Shown here: positions 23,710 to 32,074 of the stretch, in pieces | Layout: each line of letters opens with the position of its first letter | Position numbering within the stretch: the first letter of the stretch is position 1 | Assembly: GCA_029289325.1 (NCBI GenBank) | Contig: JARFTV010000005.1 | Location: 1 to 41,204 of the forward strand | Source: Alphaproteobacteria bacterium | GTDB taxonomy: Bacteria > Pseudomonadota > Alphaproteobacteria > Rhodobacterales > Rhodobacteraceae | Length of the DNA stretch: 41,204 nucleotides | Direction: 5' to 3' | Notes under the pieces: generated by a model | Told to the model about the DNA's origin: nothing | What the model saw: only the letters and a program-made list of their open reading frames with translations | Database searches by the model: none | Program-made: the position numbers and the translations under genes

Positions 23710-24057
23710 TTAGACAGGCTCGATCACCACGGCGTTCAAGAGGCGCTTGATGACCGAGAATTGGTACAGGATCAGCGCAAGGCCCAGTGTGACGATGGTC
23801 AACAGGACCCAGATCACGGCGTGTCCGAGGATCTCGGCCAGGTTGACCTCGACTTGCAGCCGACCCACCACCCGGCCCGAGGCGTCCACAACCGCCGTCT
23901 TGTTGATCGGGGCCTTGAGGAAATAGTAGGGCGCCACGAAGAGCGCGAGGCCCAGCGTCACCACCACCAGCAAGACCCAGATTATGACATGGCCGATCCC
24001 CTCGGTTACCGAAAAGGAACAGGACAGGCGAGAACCGGGGGGAAGTGCGGGCAACAT
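23710..24057 (-). CDS. Membrane protein with an internal duplication (DUF6693-like)
   Basis: A 115-residue protein made of two similar halves: GHVIIWVLLVVVTLGLALFV (about 22-41) with APYYFLK, and GHAVIWVLLTIVTLGLALIL (about 78-97) with YQFSVIK, each a membrane helix led by a Gly-His. Between them is a polar stretch with DASGRVVGRLQVEVNL. The layout resembles proteins annotated DUF6693 in Rhodobacterales; that name is from memory. AAGAGG stands five bases before ATG 24057. Convergent with plsY. Function unknown. Confidence 0.75.
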   Translation of the reverse strand: MLPALPPGSRLSCSFSVTEGIGHVIIWVLLVVVTLGLALFVAPYYFLKAPINKTAVVDASGRVVGRLQVEVNLAEILGHAVIWVLLTIVTLGLALILYQFSVIKRLLNAVVIEPV

Positions 24058-24111
24058 GCGAACCTCTTAACAATGGCGACCGGTCCGACCATGGTCGGCC
24101 GGGGCGGGATA

Positions 24112-25458
24112 TCAAAGGCTGGCAGCCTCATAAAGCGGGGTCAGATCGCGGCCCCATGCGCCCTGATACAGGTCCAGCCATTTGTCCGCCTGCACCTTCC
24201 CGGTTTTCAGGCTTTCGACCAGCGGCCGCAGTTGTGCCTCTTCGCCCAGACCCCGTGCGGCGAGACCGGCATGGGACAGGCCCACGGCCGCCCTTGCGAG
24301 GTCGAGGAGCTTTACCCCCTCGGCCTCACCCGCCAGGGCCGAGACCGAGGCGGCGACGCGCAGCCCCTCACGCGTTTCGGCGTCCAGTCCCTTGACCAGA
24401 TCCCAGGCGGCATCCAGCGCGGTCTGGTCATACATCAGGCCGACCCAGAAGGCGGGCAGCGCCGCGATATGGGCCTGGTCGCCGCAATCGGCCCCGCGCA
24501 TCTCGATGTATTTCTTCACCCGCGCCTCGGGGAAGACGGTGGTCATGTGGTCGGCCCAGTCGGAGAGCGTGGGCTTCTCGCCGGGCAGCGCGGGCAGTTC
24601 GCCCTTCAGGAAATCGCGGAACGACTGGCCAAGGGCGTCGATATACTTGCCGTCGCGGTAGACGAAATACATCGGCACATCGAGCACCCAGTCGACGTAA
24701 CGCTGGAAGCCCATCCCGTCCTCGAAGGCAAAGGGCAGCATCCCGGTGCGGCTGTCGTCGAGACCGCGCCAGATCCGGCTGCGCCAGCTGCGGTGGCCGT
24801 TGGGCTTGCCCTCGAAGAAGGGCGAGGACGCAAAGAGCGCCGTCGCCACCGGCTGCAAGGCCAGAGCGACGCGCAGCTTCTTCACCATGTCGGCCTCGGA
24901 CGCGTAGTCGAGGTTCACCTGCACGGTGCAGGTCCGATACATCATCTGCGTGCCATGGGTGCCGACGCGGCCCATGTAATCGGTCATCAGGCGGTAGCGG
25001 CCCTTGGGCATCACCGGCATCTGGTCATGCGTCCAGTCCGGCGGCGCGCCGATGCCCATGAACTTTACGCCCATCGGCCCGGCGATCGACTTCACCTCAT
25101 CGAGATGCTGTTGCAGTTCCGCCGCGACCTCGACGGTCGAGGTCAGAGGGGCCCCCGAAAGCTCGAACTGGCCGCCGGGTTCGAGGCTGATGTTCGCGCC
25201 GTTCCGGGTCAGGCCGATGACATTCCCGCCCTCGCGCAACGGCTCCCAGCCATAGCGCGATTCGAGCGCGGCGAAGATGGCCGAGATCGAACGGTCACCG
25301 GCATAGGGCAAGGGCGCGCGGCTGTCGGTGAGCCAGCCGAATTTCTCATGCTCGGCCCCGATGCGCCATTCCTCGCGCGGTTTGCAGCCGGATTCCATGA
25401 GGGCGGCAAGCTGGTCGAAACTTTCGATCGGTCCGCCGCCGGACTGGGGAATGGACAT
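24112..25458 (-). CDS. gshA: Glutamate-cysteine ligase (GshA)
   Basis: First step of glutathione synthesis: ATP-dependent joining of glutamate and cysteine. The 448-residue protein belongs to the alphaproteobacterial/plant type, with RIGAEHEKFGW (about 32-42), GANISLEPGGQFELSGAP, MYRTCTVQVNLDYASEADMV, FFEGKPNGHRSWRSRIW and YIEMRGADCGDQAHIAALPAF. ATG 25458 is chosen for the normal N-terminus; the frame is open to 25539. It lies 120 bases downstream of the PH-like membrane gene on the same strand and may be co-transcribed with rsmE. Its product supplies the YghU-type protein found further on. Confidence 0.95.
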   Translation of the reverse strand: MSIPQSGGGPIESFDQLAALMESGCKPREEWRIGAEHEKFGWLTDSRAPLPYAGDRSISAIFAALESRYGWEPLREGGNVIGLTRNGANISLEPGGQFELSGAPLTSTVEVAAELQQHLDEVKSIAGPMGVKFMGIGAPPDWTHDQMPVMPKGRYRLMTDYMGRVGTHGTQMMYRTCTVQVNLDYASEADMVKKLRVALALQPVATALFASSPFFEGKPNGHRSWRSRIWRGLDDSRTGMLPFAFEDGMGFQRYVDWVLDVPMYFVYRDGKYIDALGQSFRDFLKGELPALPGEKPTLSDWADHMTTVFPEARVKKYIEMRGADCGDQAHIAALPAFWVGLMYDQTALDAAWDLVKGLDAETREGLRVAASVSALAGEAEGVKLLDLARAAVGLSHAGLAARGLGEEAQLRPLVESLKTGKVQADKWLDLYQGAWGRDLTPLYEAASL

Positions 25459-25578
25459 GGGCAGGCTCCGGGGGTGGATGCGTCGCTCCGGCAGGATGGC
25501 CGGGCGCCAACAGGTGTCAAGGGCGGCGGAGCAAGTCAAGAGGGCCGGTGCGGGCGTCGGCGCAGGGCTGGCCGTGCG

Positions 25579-26121
25579 TCAGCGCACGACGACCCCCTGC
25601 CCCTTGCGCGCCCAGACCAGCCGGTCGACCGTGTTCAGCGCGATCACTGTGCTGTCGGACGGGGCCTCGGTCCCCAGCGCGGCGACGAGGGCGGCGGTGT
25701 CCATTCCGGGAAGGGCGGCGAAGGCGTCGAAAAGCGCATCGGCACCGTCGGATTCGACCGGGATGTGCAGGAGCTGGCCATCGGCCTGTTTCAGCTTCCA
25801 GATCCGGCGGCCGCGCAGGGTGAGGAGGCGGATCTCCACCAGGTCGGGCAGGCCGATGAAGCCGCCAGTGCGGGGGCCGAGATAGGCGATCTGCGCCTCG
25901 GTTACGCGGAGGATGCCGGGGGCCTCGCCATCCTGACGAAAGCGGAGGCGGCGAAGGGATTGGAGCGTCCAGCCAAGGCCGAGAGCCGCGACGACCAGGC
26001 CCAGGGGAAGCAGGAGGTAGCCACCCTGCCAGGCGGTCCAGAGGCCGATGGCGGCGACGGCAAGCCCCGCGATGACCTCGCGCCAGCGGTAAAGCTGCGC
26101 CCGGAGTTCGGGCCGGATCAT
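25579..26121 (-). CDS. Membrane protein with a PH-like C-terminal domain
   Basis: A 180-residue protein with two adjacent hydrophobic segments (about 17-33 and 36-52), a basic stretch (SLRRLRFRQ), then a beta-rich domain (ILRVTEAQIAYLGPRTGG, VEIRLLTLRGRRIWKLKQAD) similar in pattern to bacterial PH domains. The architecture echoes the 146-residue protein at 20677-21117. ATG 26121 overlaps the rsmE stop, so the two are coupled. The 120 bases after its stop hold no clear terminator. Function unknown. Confidence 0.75.
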   Translation of the reverse strand: MIRPELRAQLYRWREVIAGLAVAAIGLWTAWQGGYLLLPLGLVVAALGLGWTLQSLRRLRFRQDGEAPGILRVTEAQIAYLGPRTGGFIGLPDLVEIRLLTLRGRRIWKLKQADGQLLHIPVESDGADALFDAFAALPGMDTAALVAALGTEAPSDSTVIALNTVDRLVWARKGQGVVVR

Positions 26122-26834
26122 CGCCAGTCCCCGCAGGCGGCCTGCCAGAGGGTGATGGCGGCCACGGCGGCGGTGTCGGCGCGCAGGATACGGGGGCCGA
26201 GGGAGAGGGCCACGGTATCGGGGCGGGCACGGAGGCGTTGCGCCTCTTCGGCGGAAAAGCCGCCTTCGGGGCCGATCAGGATGGCGGCAGGCCCGGTCGC
26301 CGGGGCCAGGCTGGCGGGCTGGCCGGCGGCGGTTTCGTCGCACCAGTAGAGGCGGCGATCCTCGGGCCATTGGCGCAGGAGGCGGTCGAGGGGGATCAGG
26401 TCGGCGACCTCGGGCACATAGGTGGCGCCGCATTGCTCGGCCGCCTCGGTGGCGTGGGCTTGCAGGCGGTCCTGGCGGATGCGTTCGGAATTGGTGTGGC
26501 GGGTCTGGACGGGCAGGATGCGGGCCACCCCAAGTTCGACCGCCTTTTCGACGATGAAATCGGTCCGGGCCTTCTTGATCGGCGCGAAGAGGAGCCAGAG
26601 GTCGGGGGGGAGTTGCAGGGGCCGGGTCTGCGCGTCGCAGGTGGCGATGGCGCCGCGTTTTGCGGCATGGGTCAGGGTCGCGCGCCATTCGCCATCGCGG
26701 CCGTTGAAGAGGAAGACGGGGTCGCCGACCGTCAGGCGCATGACGCCGACAAGGTAATGCGCCTGGTCCTGCGACAGGGCCACGGGTTGCCCAGGGGCAA
26801 GCGGCTGGTCTACATGAAGCCTGATTTCCGACAT
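26118..26834 (-). CDS. rsmE: 16S rRNA (uracil1498-N3)-methyltransferase (RsmE)
   Basis: Methylates N3 of U1498 in 16S rRNA using S-adenosylmethionine. The 238-residue SPOUT-family protein has QAHYLVGVMRLTVGDPV in the PUA-like N-terminus, the KKARTDFIVEKAVELGVARI stretch, TRHTNSERIRQDRLQAH, and the knot signature IGPEGGFSAEEAQ with SLGPRILRADTA near the C-terminus. ATG 26834 gives the standard start; only 12 bases separate it from the divergent ubiA start. Confidence 0.95.
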   Translation of the reverse strand: MSEIRLHVDQPLAPGQPVALSQDQAHYLVGVMRLTVGDPVFLFNGRDGEWRATLTHAAKRGAIATCDAQTRPLQLPPDLWLLFAPIKKARTDFIVEKAVELGVARILPVQTRHTNSERIRQDRLQAHATEAAEQCGATYVPEVADLIPLDRLLRQWPEDRRLYWCDETAAGQPASLAPATGPAAILIGPEGGFSAEEAQRLRARPDTVALSLGPRILRADTAAVAAITLWQAACGDWR

Positions 26835-26846
26835 GAGCGTGACCCT

Positions 26847-27812
26847 ATGACCCCGAAGCCGCAAATTCCAGAGGCCGAGACAGCGGGCGTGGTGGCCGAT
26901 GCGCCGAAAGGCAACTGGGTGGATGTCTACGCTCCTCTGGCGGCGCGGCCCTATCTGCGGCTGAGCCGGGCGGACCGGCCGATCGGGACCTGGCTTTTGT
27001 GGCTGCCCTGCCTGTGGGCGCTGGCTCTGGCGGGGGGTGCGGGCGGCTTCACGGTCTGGGACCTGTGGCTGGCGGTGTCCTCGGGCGTGGGGGCCTTCCT
27101 GATGCGGGGGGCGGGCTGCACCTGGAACGACGTCACCGACCGGCATATCGACGGGTCGGTGACGCGGACGAGAAGCCGGCCGATCCCCTCGGGGCAGGTC
27201 TCGGTCCGGCAGGCGCTGGTCTGGATGGTGGTGCAGGCGGCTTTGGCGGCGGGAATCCTGTTCACCTACAACTGGCTGGCGGTGGCCCTGGGCGTCGCGA
27301 GCCTGGCGCTGGTCGCGATCTATCCCTTCGCCAAGCGCTTCACCTGGTGGCCGCAGGTCTTTTTGGGGCTGGCCTTCAACTGGGGCGCGATCCTGATGTG
27401 GGCGGCGCATTCGGGGACGGTGCCGCTGGCCTCGGTCCTGCTGTATGCGGCGGGGATCGTCTGGACGCTGTATTACGACACGATCTACGCCCATCAGGAC
27501 CGCGAGGATGATGCGCTGATCGGGGTGAAGTCCACCGCGCGGCTTTTCGGCGACCGGAGCCGGGCCTGGCTTTGGGGCTTCTTCGTTCTGACCGTGCTGC
27601 TGTTCGGCGGTGCCGTGGTCGCCGCGCATGAGCGGCTGGTGCCGCTGGTCGTGGGGCTGCTGGGCGTCTGGGCGATGGGCTGGCATATCGTGGGCCAGAT
27701 GCTGCGGTTGGATCTGGACGATCCGGCCTCGTGCCTGGTGGCGTTCCGGGCCAATCGCAACGCCGGGCTGATCCCTGTGCCGTTTCTTGCCGTCGCCGGA
27801 TGGCTTGGTTGA
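26847..27812 (+). CDS. ubiA: 4-Hydroxybenzoate octaprenyltransferase (UbiA)
   Basis: Attaches the polyprenyl chain to 4-hydroxybenzoate in ubiquinone synthesis, in the inner membrane. The 321-residue protein has eight or nine hydrophobic segments and the two Asp-rich motifs of the family: CTWNDVTDRHIDGSVTRTRS (N/D-rich, about 90-110) and YYDTIYAHQDREDDALIGVK (about 210-229). RPYLRLSRADRPIGTWLLW is the typical N-terminal stretch. It is divergent from rsmE with a 12-base gap, so its promoter must lie inside rsmE. Confidence 0.95.
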   Translation: MTPKPQIPEAETAGVVADAPKGNWVDVYAPLAARPYLRLSRADRPIGTWLLWLPCLWALALAGGAGGFTVWDLWLAVSSGVGAFLMRGAGCTWNDVTDRHIDGSVTRTRSRPIPSGQVSVRQALVWMVVQAALAAGILFTYNWLAVALGVASLALVAIYPFAKRFTWWPQVFLGLAFNWGAILMWAAHSGTVPLASVLLYAAGIVWTLYYDTIYAHQDREDDALIGVKSTARLFGDRSRAWLWGFFVLTVLLFGGAVVAAHERLVPLVVGLLGVWAMGWHIVGQMLRLDLDDPASCLVAFRANRNAGLIPVPFLAVAGWLG

Positions 27813-27882
27813 ACCCAGAGCCCCAAACCCCTAGGAAGCCCAAGGCGCCCGCTTTGCGCCTGAGTCGCTTTCGCCGGTTTAC

Positions 27883-29925
27883 GTGCTGCCCCTGATCCGA
27901 AAACTCTCCTCGACCACCCTGGCTCTGCTGGCCTTCCTGCTGGCGGCGGTCCTGATGATGTCCGTGGCATGGGGCACCGCGCTGGTGATCGAATCGCGCA
28001 CCCAGCGCGCGGTCGAGGCGCGGCTGGCCGAGCAGCGGATCGACTGGATCACCGTCCGCACCGATGGGTTGCAGGTCCACCTCACGGGGACCGCCCCGAA
28101 CGAGGCGGCGCGTTTCCGCGCGGTGAACCTGGTCGGGGCGCTGATCGACAGCTCGCGCATCCGCGACGGGCTGGACGTGACCCCGGCCTCGGCAATCAAG
28201 GCGCCGGATTTCTCGGTCCAGATGCTGCGGACCGAGGACGGGGTGCAGCTGATCGGGCTGATGCCCCTGAACACCCCCGAAGGCGCACTGTCCGAGACCG
28301 AGCTGGCCGAGGCCGCGGCGGCGCTGGTTCCGGGGGTCGAACCGAAGAACATCCTGGAATCCGCCGATTATCCCCCGCCTGAAACCTGGGGCGCGGCGCT
28401 GGATTTCGGACTGAAGGCGCTGCAACGCTTGCCCCGCTCCAAGGTCTCGGTCGGGGCCGAGCAGGTGGACGTCACGGCGATTGCCGACAGCGCGGCGCAG
28501 AAGGCGCAGTTCGAGCGCGAGCTGAAGTCCTGGACGCCCGAGGGCGTGCGGCTGGTGCTGGACATCTCGGCCCCGCGGCCGGTGATCACCCCCTTTACCC
28601 TGCGTTTCGTGGTGGATGCCGACGGAGCGCGGTTCGACAGCTGCTCGGCCGATACCGAACGGGCGCAGCGCCAGATCCTTGCGGCGGCGGCGACGGCCGG
28701 TGTGACGGGCCGGCCAAGCTGCACCATCGGCCTTGGCACGCCGACCCCACGCTGGGCCGAGGCGGTGGTCAGGGCGATCGGGGCGGTGGCGGAGCTTGGC
28801 TCGGGTTCGGTGACGTTCTCGGACGGGGATGTGACGCTGCTGGCGGGCAGCGAGGTGAGCCAGACCGCCTTTGACAAGGTGGTGGGCGAGCTGGAGACGG
28901 GACTGCCGGATGCCTTCTCGCTGACCTCGACCCTTGAGAAGAAGGAAAGCACGACGCAAGGCCCGGCCGAATTCACCGCCGTGCTGAGCGACAGCGGCAG
29001 GGTCACCCTGCGCGGCCGTCTGACCGACGACATGCAGCGTCAGGCGGTCGATGCCTTCGCCCGGGCGGCCTTTGAAGGGGCCGAGGTCGTGACCGCGACG
29101 CGGGTGGACGAAACCCTGCCCGACGGCTGGCCGATCCGGGTGCTGGCGGGGCTTGAGGCGCTGTCGCTGGTCGAGAACGGCTCGCTTCTGGTGCGGGCGG
29201 ATCTGGTCGAGGTGACCGGCGTCACTGGCTCGACCGAGACGCGGGGCAGGATCACGCAGATCCTGTCGGGCAAGCTGGGTCAGGGCCAGACCTTCCGGGT
29301 CAATGTCCGCTATGACGAGGCCCTGGACCCGATCGCGAGCCTGCCCACGCCCGAGGAATGTGCGGCCGACGTGAACCGGGTGATCGCGCAGACGAAGATC
29401 ACCTTCACCCCTGCCTCGGCCGAGATCGCGACTTCGGCCCGGCCGGTTCTGGACGAGCTGGCGGGCATCCTGACCGCCTGCCCGCCGATGCAGCTGGAAA
29501 TCGGCGGCCATACCGACAGCCAGGGTTCCTCCACCGGGAACGAGGCGCTGAGCCAGGCCCGAGCCGAGGCGGTGCTGCTGGCGCTGCAGGGGCGGCGGGT
29601 GGATATCACCGGGATGACGGCGGTGGGCTATGGCGAATCGACCCCCATCGCGGACAACGGGACGGAAGAGGGCCGCGAGGCGAACCGGCGGATCGAATTC
29701 GTGCTGAAGGGCGTGCCCTCGGTCGAGACGGTGCCGCTGGATACGCCCCCGCCCGCGGGCGCGCGCCCTGAGGACGCGGGCGATGCTGCTTCGGCCGAGG
29801 TCGGTGCCACGGCCACCGTCGCGCCGGAAGGGGCGGAAGATACCGGCCCCTCTGTTGCTCCGGCGGAAAAGACGATACGACCCTTGCCACGGCCCGCCGA
29901 TCTGAAAGCCGCGGAAGACCCATGA
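27883..29925 (+). CDS. OmpA-family envelope protein with N-terminal membrane anchor
   Basis: A 680-residue protein starting with GTG (27883): a basic N-terminus, one membrane helix (about 10-37), a long periplasmic region with BON-like repeats (for instance around DGLQVHLTGTAPNEAARFRA and SGRVTLRGRLTDDMQRQAVD), then an OmpA-like peptidoglycan-binding domain at about 505-610. That domain shows GGHTDSQGSSTGNEALSQAR and EANRRIEFVLKG, holding the Asp and Arg that bind diaminopimelate. The last 70 residues are a Pro/Ala/Glu-rich tail. The GTG has no clear ribosome binding site; a later ATG (27955) would cut the membrane helix. It overlaps the next gene by four bases. Confidence 0.85.
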   Translation: MLPLIRKLSSTTLALLAFLLAAVLMMSVAWGTALVIESRTQRAVEARLAEQRIDWITVRTDGLQVHLTGTAPNEAARFRAVNLVGALIDSSRIRDGLDVTPASAIKAPDFSVQMLRTEDGVQLIGLMPLNTPEGALSETELAEAAAALVPGVEPKNILESADYPPPETWGAALDFGLKALQRLPRSKVSVGAEQVDVTAIADSAAQKAQFERELKSWTPEGVRLVLDISAPRPVITPFTLRFVVDADGARFDSCSADTERAQRQILAAAATAGVTGRPSCTIGLGTPTPRWAEAVVRAIGAVAELGSGSVTFSDGDVTLLAGSEVSQTAFDKVVGELETGLPDAFSLTSTLEKKESTTQGPAEFTAVLSDSGRVTLRGRLTDDMQRQAVDAFARAAFEGAEVVTATRVDETLPDGWPIRVLAGLEALSLVENGSLLVRADLVEVTGVTGSTETRGRITQILSGKLGQGQTFRVNVRYDEALDPIASLPTPEECAADVNRVIAQTKITFTPASAEIATSARPVLDELAGILTACPPMQLEIGGHTDSQGSSTGNEALSQARAEAVLLALQGRRVDITGMTAVGYGESTPIADNGTEEGREANRRIEFVLKGVPSVETVPLDTPPPAGARPEDAGDAASAEVGATATVAPEGAEDTGPSVAPAEKTIRPLPRPADLKAAEDP

Positions 29926-30251
29926 ACCGCACCGAATACGTCATCGCCACGGCCATCATCCTGCTTGTCGCCTTTGCGATGGGCTGGTTCACGCATTGGA
30001 TCCTGCACCGTTTCACCCGCGTGAAGGGCGGCGACATGGCCGAGATGGACAAGCTGGCGCAATCGCTGCACGAGGCCGAGGAACTCCGCGACCAGGCGCT
30101 GGCCTATATGGAACAGCGCGAGGCCGAGCTGATGAACCACATCAGCCAGACCGAGGCCGAGCTGAAGGCGGCGATGGAAGGGCTGCGCGACGCCCGGCAC
30201 GAGGCTGAGGAAATGCGCGGCTATATCGAGCGGATGCACGCGAACGGCTGA
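29922..30251 (+). CDS. Small membrane coiled-coil protein
   Basis: A 109-residue protein with one N-terminal membrane helix (EYVIATAIILLVAFAMGWFTHWIL, about 5-28) and a long acidic helix predicted as coiled coil from about residue 38 to 105 (AQSLHEAEELRDQALAYMEQ and similar heptads). It starts inside the OmpA-family stop (ATGA), so the two proteins are probably made in fixed proportion. It could be a scaffold or partner on the cytoplasmic side. Function unknown. Confidence 0.85.
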   Translation: MNRTEYVIATAIILLVAFAMGWFTHWILHRFTRVKGGDMAEMDKLAQSLHEAEELRDQALAYMEQREAELMNHISQTEAELKAAMEGLRDARHEAEEMRGYIERMHANG

Positions 30252-30279
30252 GACGGCGATTACCTGGAAGAAATCGCGG

Positions 30280-30299
30280 CGGAGCCTTTGAAGGCTCCG
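30280..30299 (+). terminator. Weak hairpin after the coiled-coil gene
   Basis: CGGAGCC (30280-30286) pairs with GGCTCCG (30293-30299) around TTTGAA, 29 bases after the stop at 30251. There is no T run, so it may only pause transcription or protect the 3' end. It is in the 189-base gap before the dehydrogenase gene. Confidence 0.35.
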
Positions 30300-30347
30300 G
30301 TCCGGAGTTTGCGAAAATTCCGGCACATCGGTCCAGCTTGCGGCGGA

Positions 30348-30357
30348 TTTGATCAAA
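30348..30357. promoter_or_regulatory. TTTGATCAAA palindrome upstream of gabD
   Basis: A perfect 10-base palindrome 84 bases before the succinate-semialdehyde dehydrogenase start, in an otherwise featureless gap. It could be an operator, but 10-base palindromes arise by chance. Confidence 0.2.
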
Positions 30358-30440
30358 CCCTGGCCTCAGTCGGGCCTAGCAACTGGACATACCGCGTCCC
30401 GCGTGGCACCTCTCTGGCCATGCATAAGGAGGGCCCACCC

Positions 30441-31919
30441 ATGCTCGATTCCGTGACCGATCTCGCGTCGCTTCTGAAAGACCCCTCGCTGCTGGTGACC
30501 AAGGCCTATGTCGCCGGTGAATGGACCCTCGCCGACGACGGTTCGACCTTTCCGGTCACCAACCCGGCGCGGGGCGACGTGATCTGCGAACTGCCGAACC
30601 TTGGCCGGGCCGAGACGGCGCGGGCGATCAAGGCGGCGCACAAGGCGCATCGCGAATGGGCGGCGCGGACGGCCAAGGAACGCGCGCAGGTGCTGCGCAA
30701 GTGGTTCGACCTGTGCATGGCGAACCAGGACGATCTGGCGACGATCCTGACCGCCGAGATGGGCAAGCCCCTGGCCGAGGCCAAGGGCGAGATCGCCTAT
30801 GGCTCCAGCTACATCGAGTTCTACGGGGAAGAGGCCAAGCGCACCTATGGCGACATCATCCCCGGCCACCAGCGCGACAAGCGGATCCATGTGCTGAAGC
30901 AGCCGATCGGCGTCGCGGCCTCGATCACGCCCTGGAACTTCCCCAACGCGATGATCGCGCGGAAGGTGGCCCCTGCCCTTGCGGCGGGCTGCGGTTTCGT
31001 CGCGCGCCCGGCGGCGGAAACTCCGCTGTCCGCCTTGGCGCTGGCGCTGCTGGCGGAACGGGCCGGGGTTCCGGCGGGGCTCTTCTCCGTCATCACCTCG
31101 AAGCGGTCCTCGGACATCGGCAAGGAATTCTGCGAGAACCCGCTGATCCGGAAGCTGACCTTCACCGGCTCGACGGAAGTGGGCCGCATCCTGTTGAAGC
31201 AGGCGGCGGACCAGATCCTGAAATGCTCGATGGAACTTGGCGGCAACGCGCCCTTCATCGTCTTCGACGACGCCGATCTGGATGCGGCGGTCGAGGGGGC
31301 GATGATCTCCAAGTTCCGCAACAACGGCCAGACCTGCGTCTGCGCGAACCGGATCTATGTGCAGGCCGGGGTCTACGATGCCTTCGCCAAGAAGCTGGCG
31401 GCGGCGGTGGAGAAGCTGGCCATCGGCGACGGGCTGAAGGCGGGCGTCACCACCGGCCCTCTGATCAACGAGGCGGCGGTCGAGAAGGTCGAGGAGCATA
31501 TCCAGGACGTGCTGTCGGGCGGCGGTCAGGTCGTCACCGGCGGCAAGCGGCATGAGCTGGGCGGGACGTTCTTCCAGCCGACCGTCGTCACCGGCGTGAA
31601 GCCCGACATGAAGGTCGCGCAGGAAGAGACCTTCGGGCCGCTGGCACCGCTGTTCAAGTTCGACACCGAAGAAGAAGTCATCGAACTGGCCAACAACACG
31701 ATCTTCGGGCTGGCCTCCTATTTCTACGCCCGCGACATCGGCCGGATCACCCGGGTGCAGGAGGCACTGGAATACGGGATGGTCGGCGTAAACACCGGCC
31801 TCATCTCGAACGAGATGGCCCCCTTCGGCGGCGTGAAGCAGTCGGGTCTGGGGCGCGAGGGATCGCGGCACGGCCTCGATGACTACATGGAGCTGAAATA
31901 CGTCTGTCTCTCGGTCTGA
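30441..31919 (+). CDS. gabD: NAD(P)+-dependent succinate-semialdehyde dehydrogenase (GabD-like)
   Basis: Oxidises succinate semialdehyde to succinate at the end of the GABA pathway. The 492-residue ALDH has [20 protein letters not shown] (162-181), [20 protein letters not shown] with the general base E266, and [11 protein letters not shown] with the nucleophile C299 and the nearby C301 typical of SSADHs. The cofactor-site lysine of the usual KPAxxTP motif is arginine here (R189 in ARPAAETP). AAGGAGG at 30425-30431 fixes ATG 30441 as the start, against an open frame from 30288. A strong terminator follows. No gabT is present. The exact aldehyde is inferred from overall similarity. Confidence 0.85.
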   Translation: MLDSVTDLASLLKDPSLLVTKAYVAGEWTLADDGSTFPVTNPARGDVICELPNLGRAETARAIKAAHKAHREWAARTAKERAQVLRKWFDLCMANQDDLATILTAEMGKPLAEAKGEIAYGSSYIEFYGEEAKRTYGDIIPGHQRDKRIHVLKQPIGVAASITPWNFPNAMIARKVAPALAAGCGFVARPAAETPLSALALALLAERAGVPAGLFSVITSKRSSDIGKEFCENPLIRKLTFTGSTEVGRILLKQAADQILKCSMELGGNAPFIVFDDADLDAAVEGAMISKFRNNGQTCVCANRIYVQAGVYDAFAKKLAAAVEKLAIGDGLKAGVTTGPLINEAAVEKVEEHIQDVLSGGGQVVTGGKRHELGGTFFQPTVVTGVKPDMKVAQEETFGPLAPLFKFDTEEEVIELANNTIFGLASYFYARDIGRITRVQEALEYGMVGVNTGLISNEMAPFGGVKQSGLGREGSRHGLDDYMELKYVCLSV

Positions 31920-31941
31920 CCGGGGCAGACGGATACCATCG

Positions 31942-31966
31942 GGGCGGCCTTCGGGCCGCCCTTTTT
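31942..31966 (+). terminator. Intrinsic terminator after gabD
   Basis: GGGCGGCC (31942-31949) pairs with GGCCGCCC (31954-31961) around a TTCG tetraloop, followed by TTTTT. It starts 23 bases after the gabD stop. Textbook form. Confidence 0.92.
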
Positions 31967-32074
31967 GCTGACCTGTGCATTTCAGCAGGCTGGAGTCGCA
32001 GTCGCGGGCCACTGGCATGTGGGACTGCGACACACTAGCTTCCTTGTCCGATCCCCGAAAGGAAGGGCAATCCG

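Noticed and set aside
23689-26349. Open frame of 886 codons on the plus strand opposite gshA and neighbours
   Set aside because: Covers three genes with clear family motifs on the other strand; no domains of its own.
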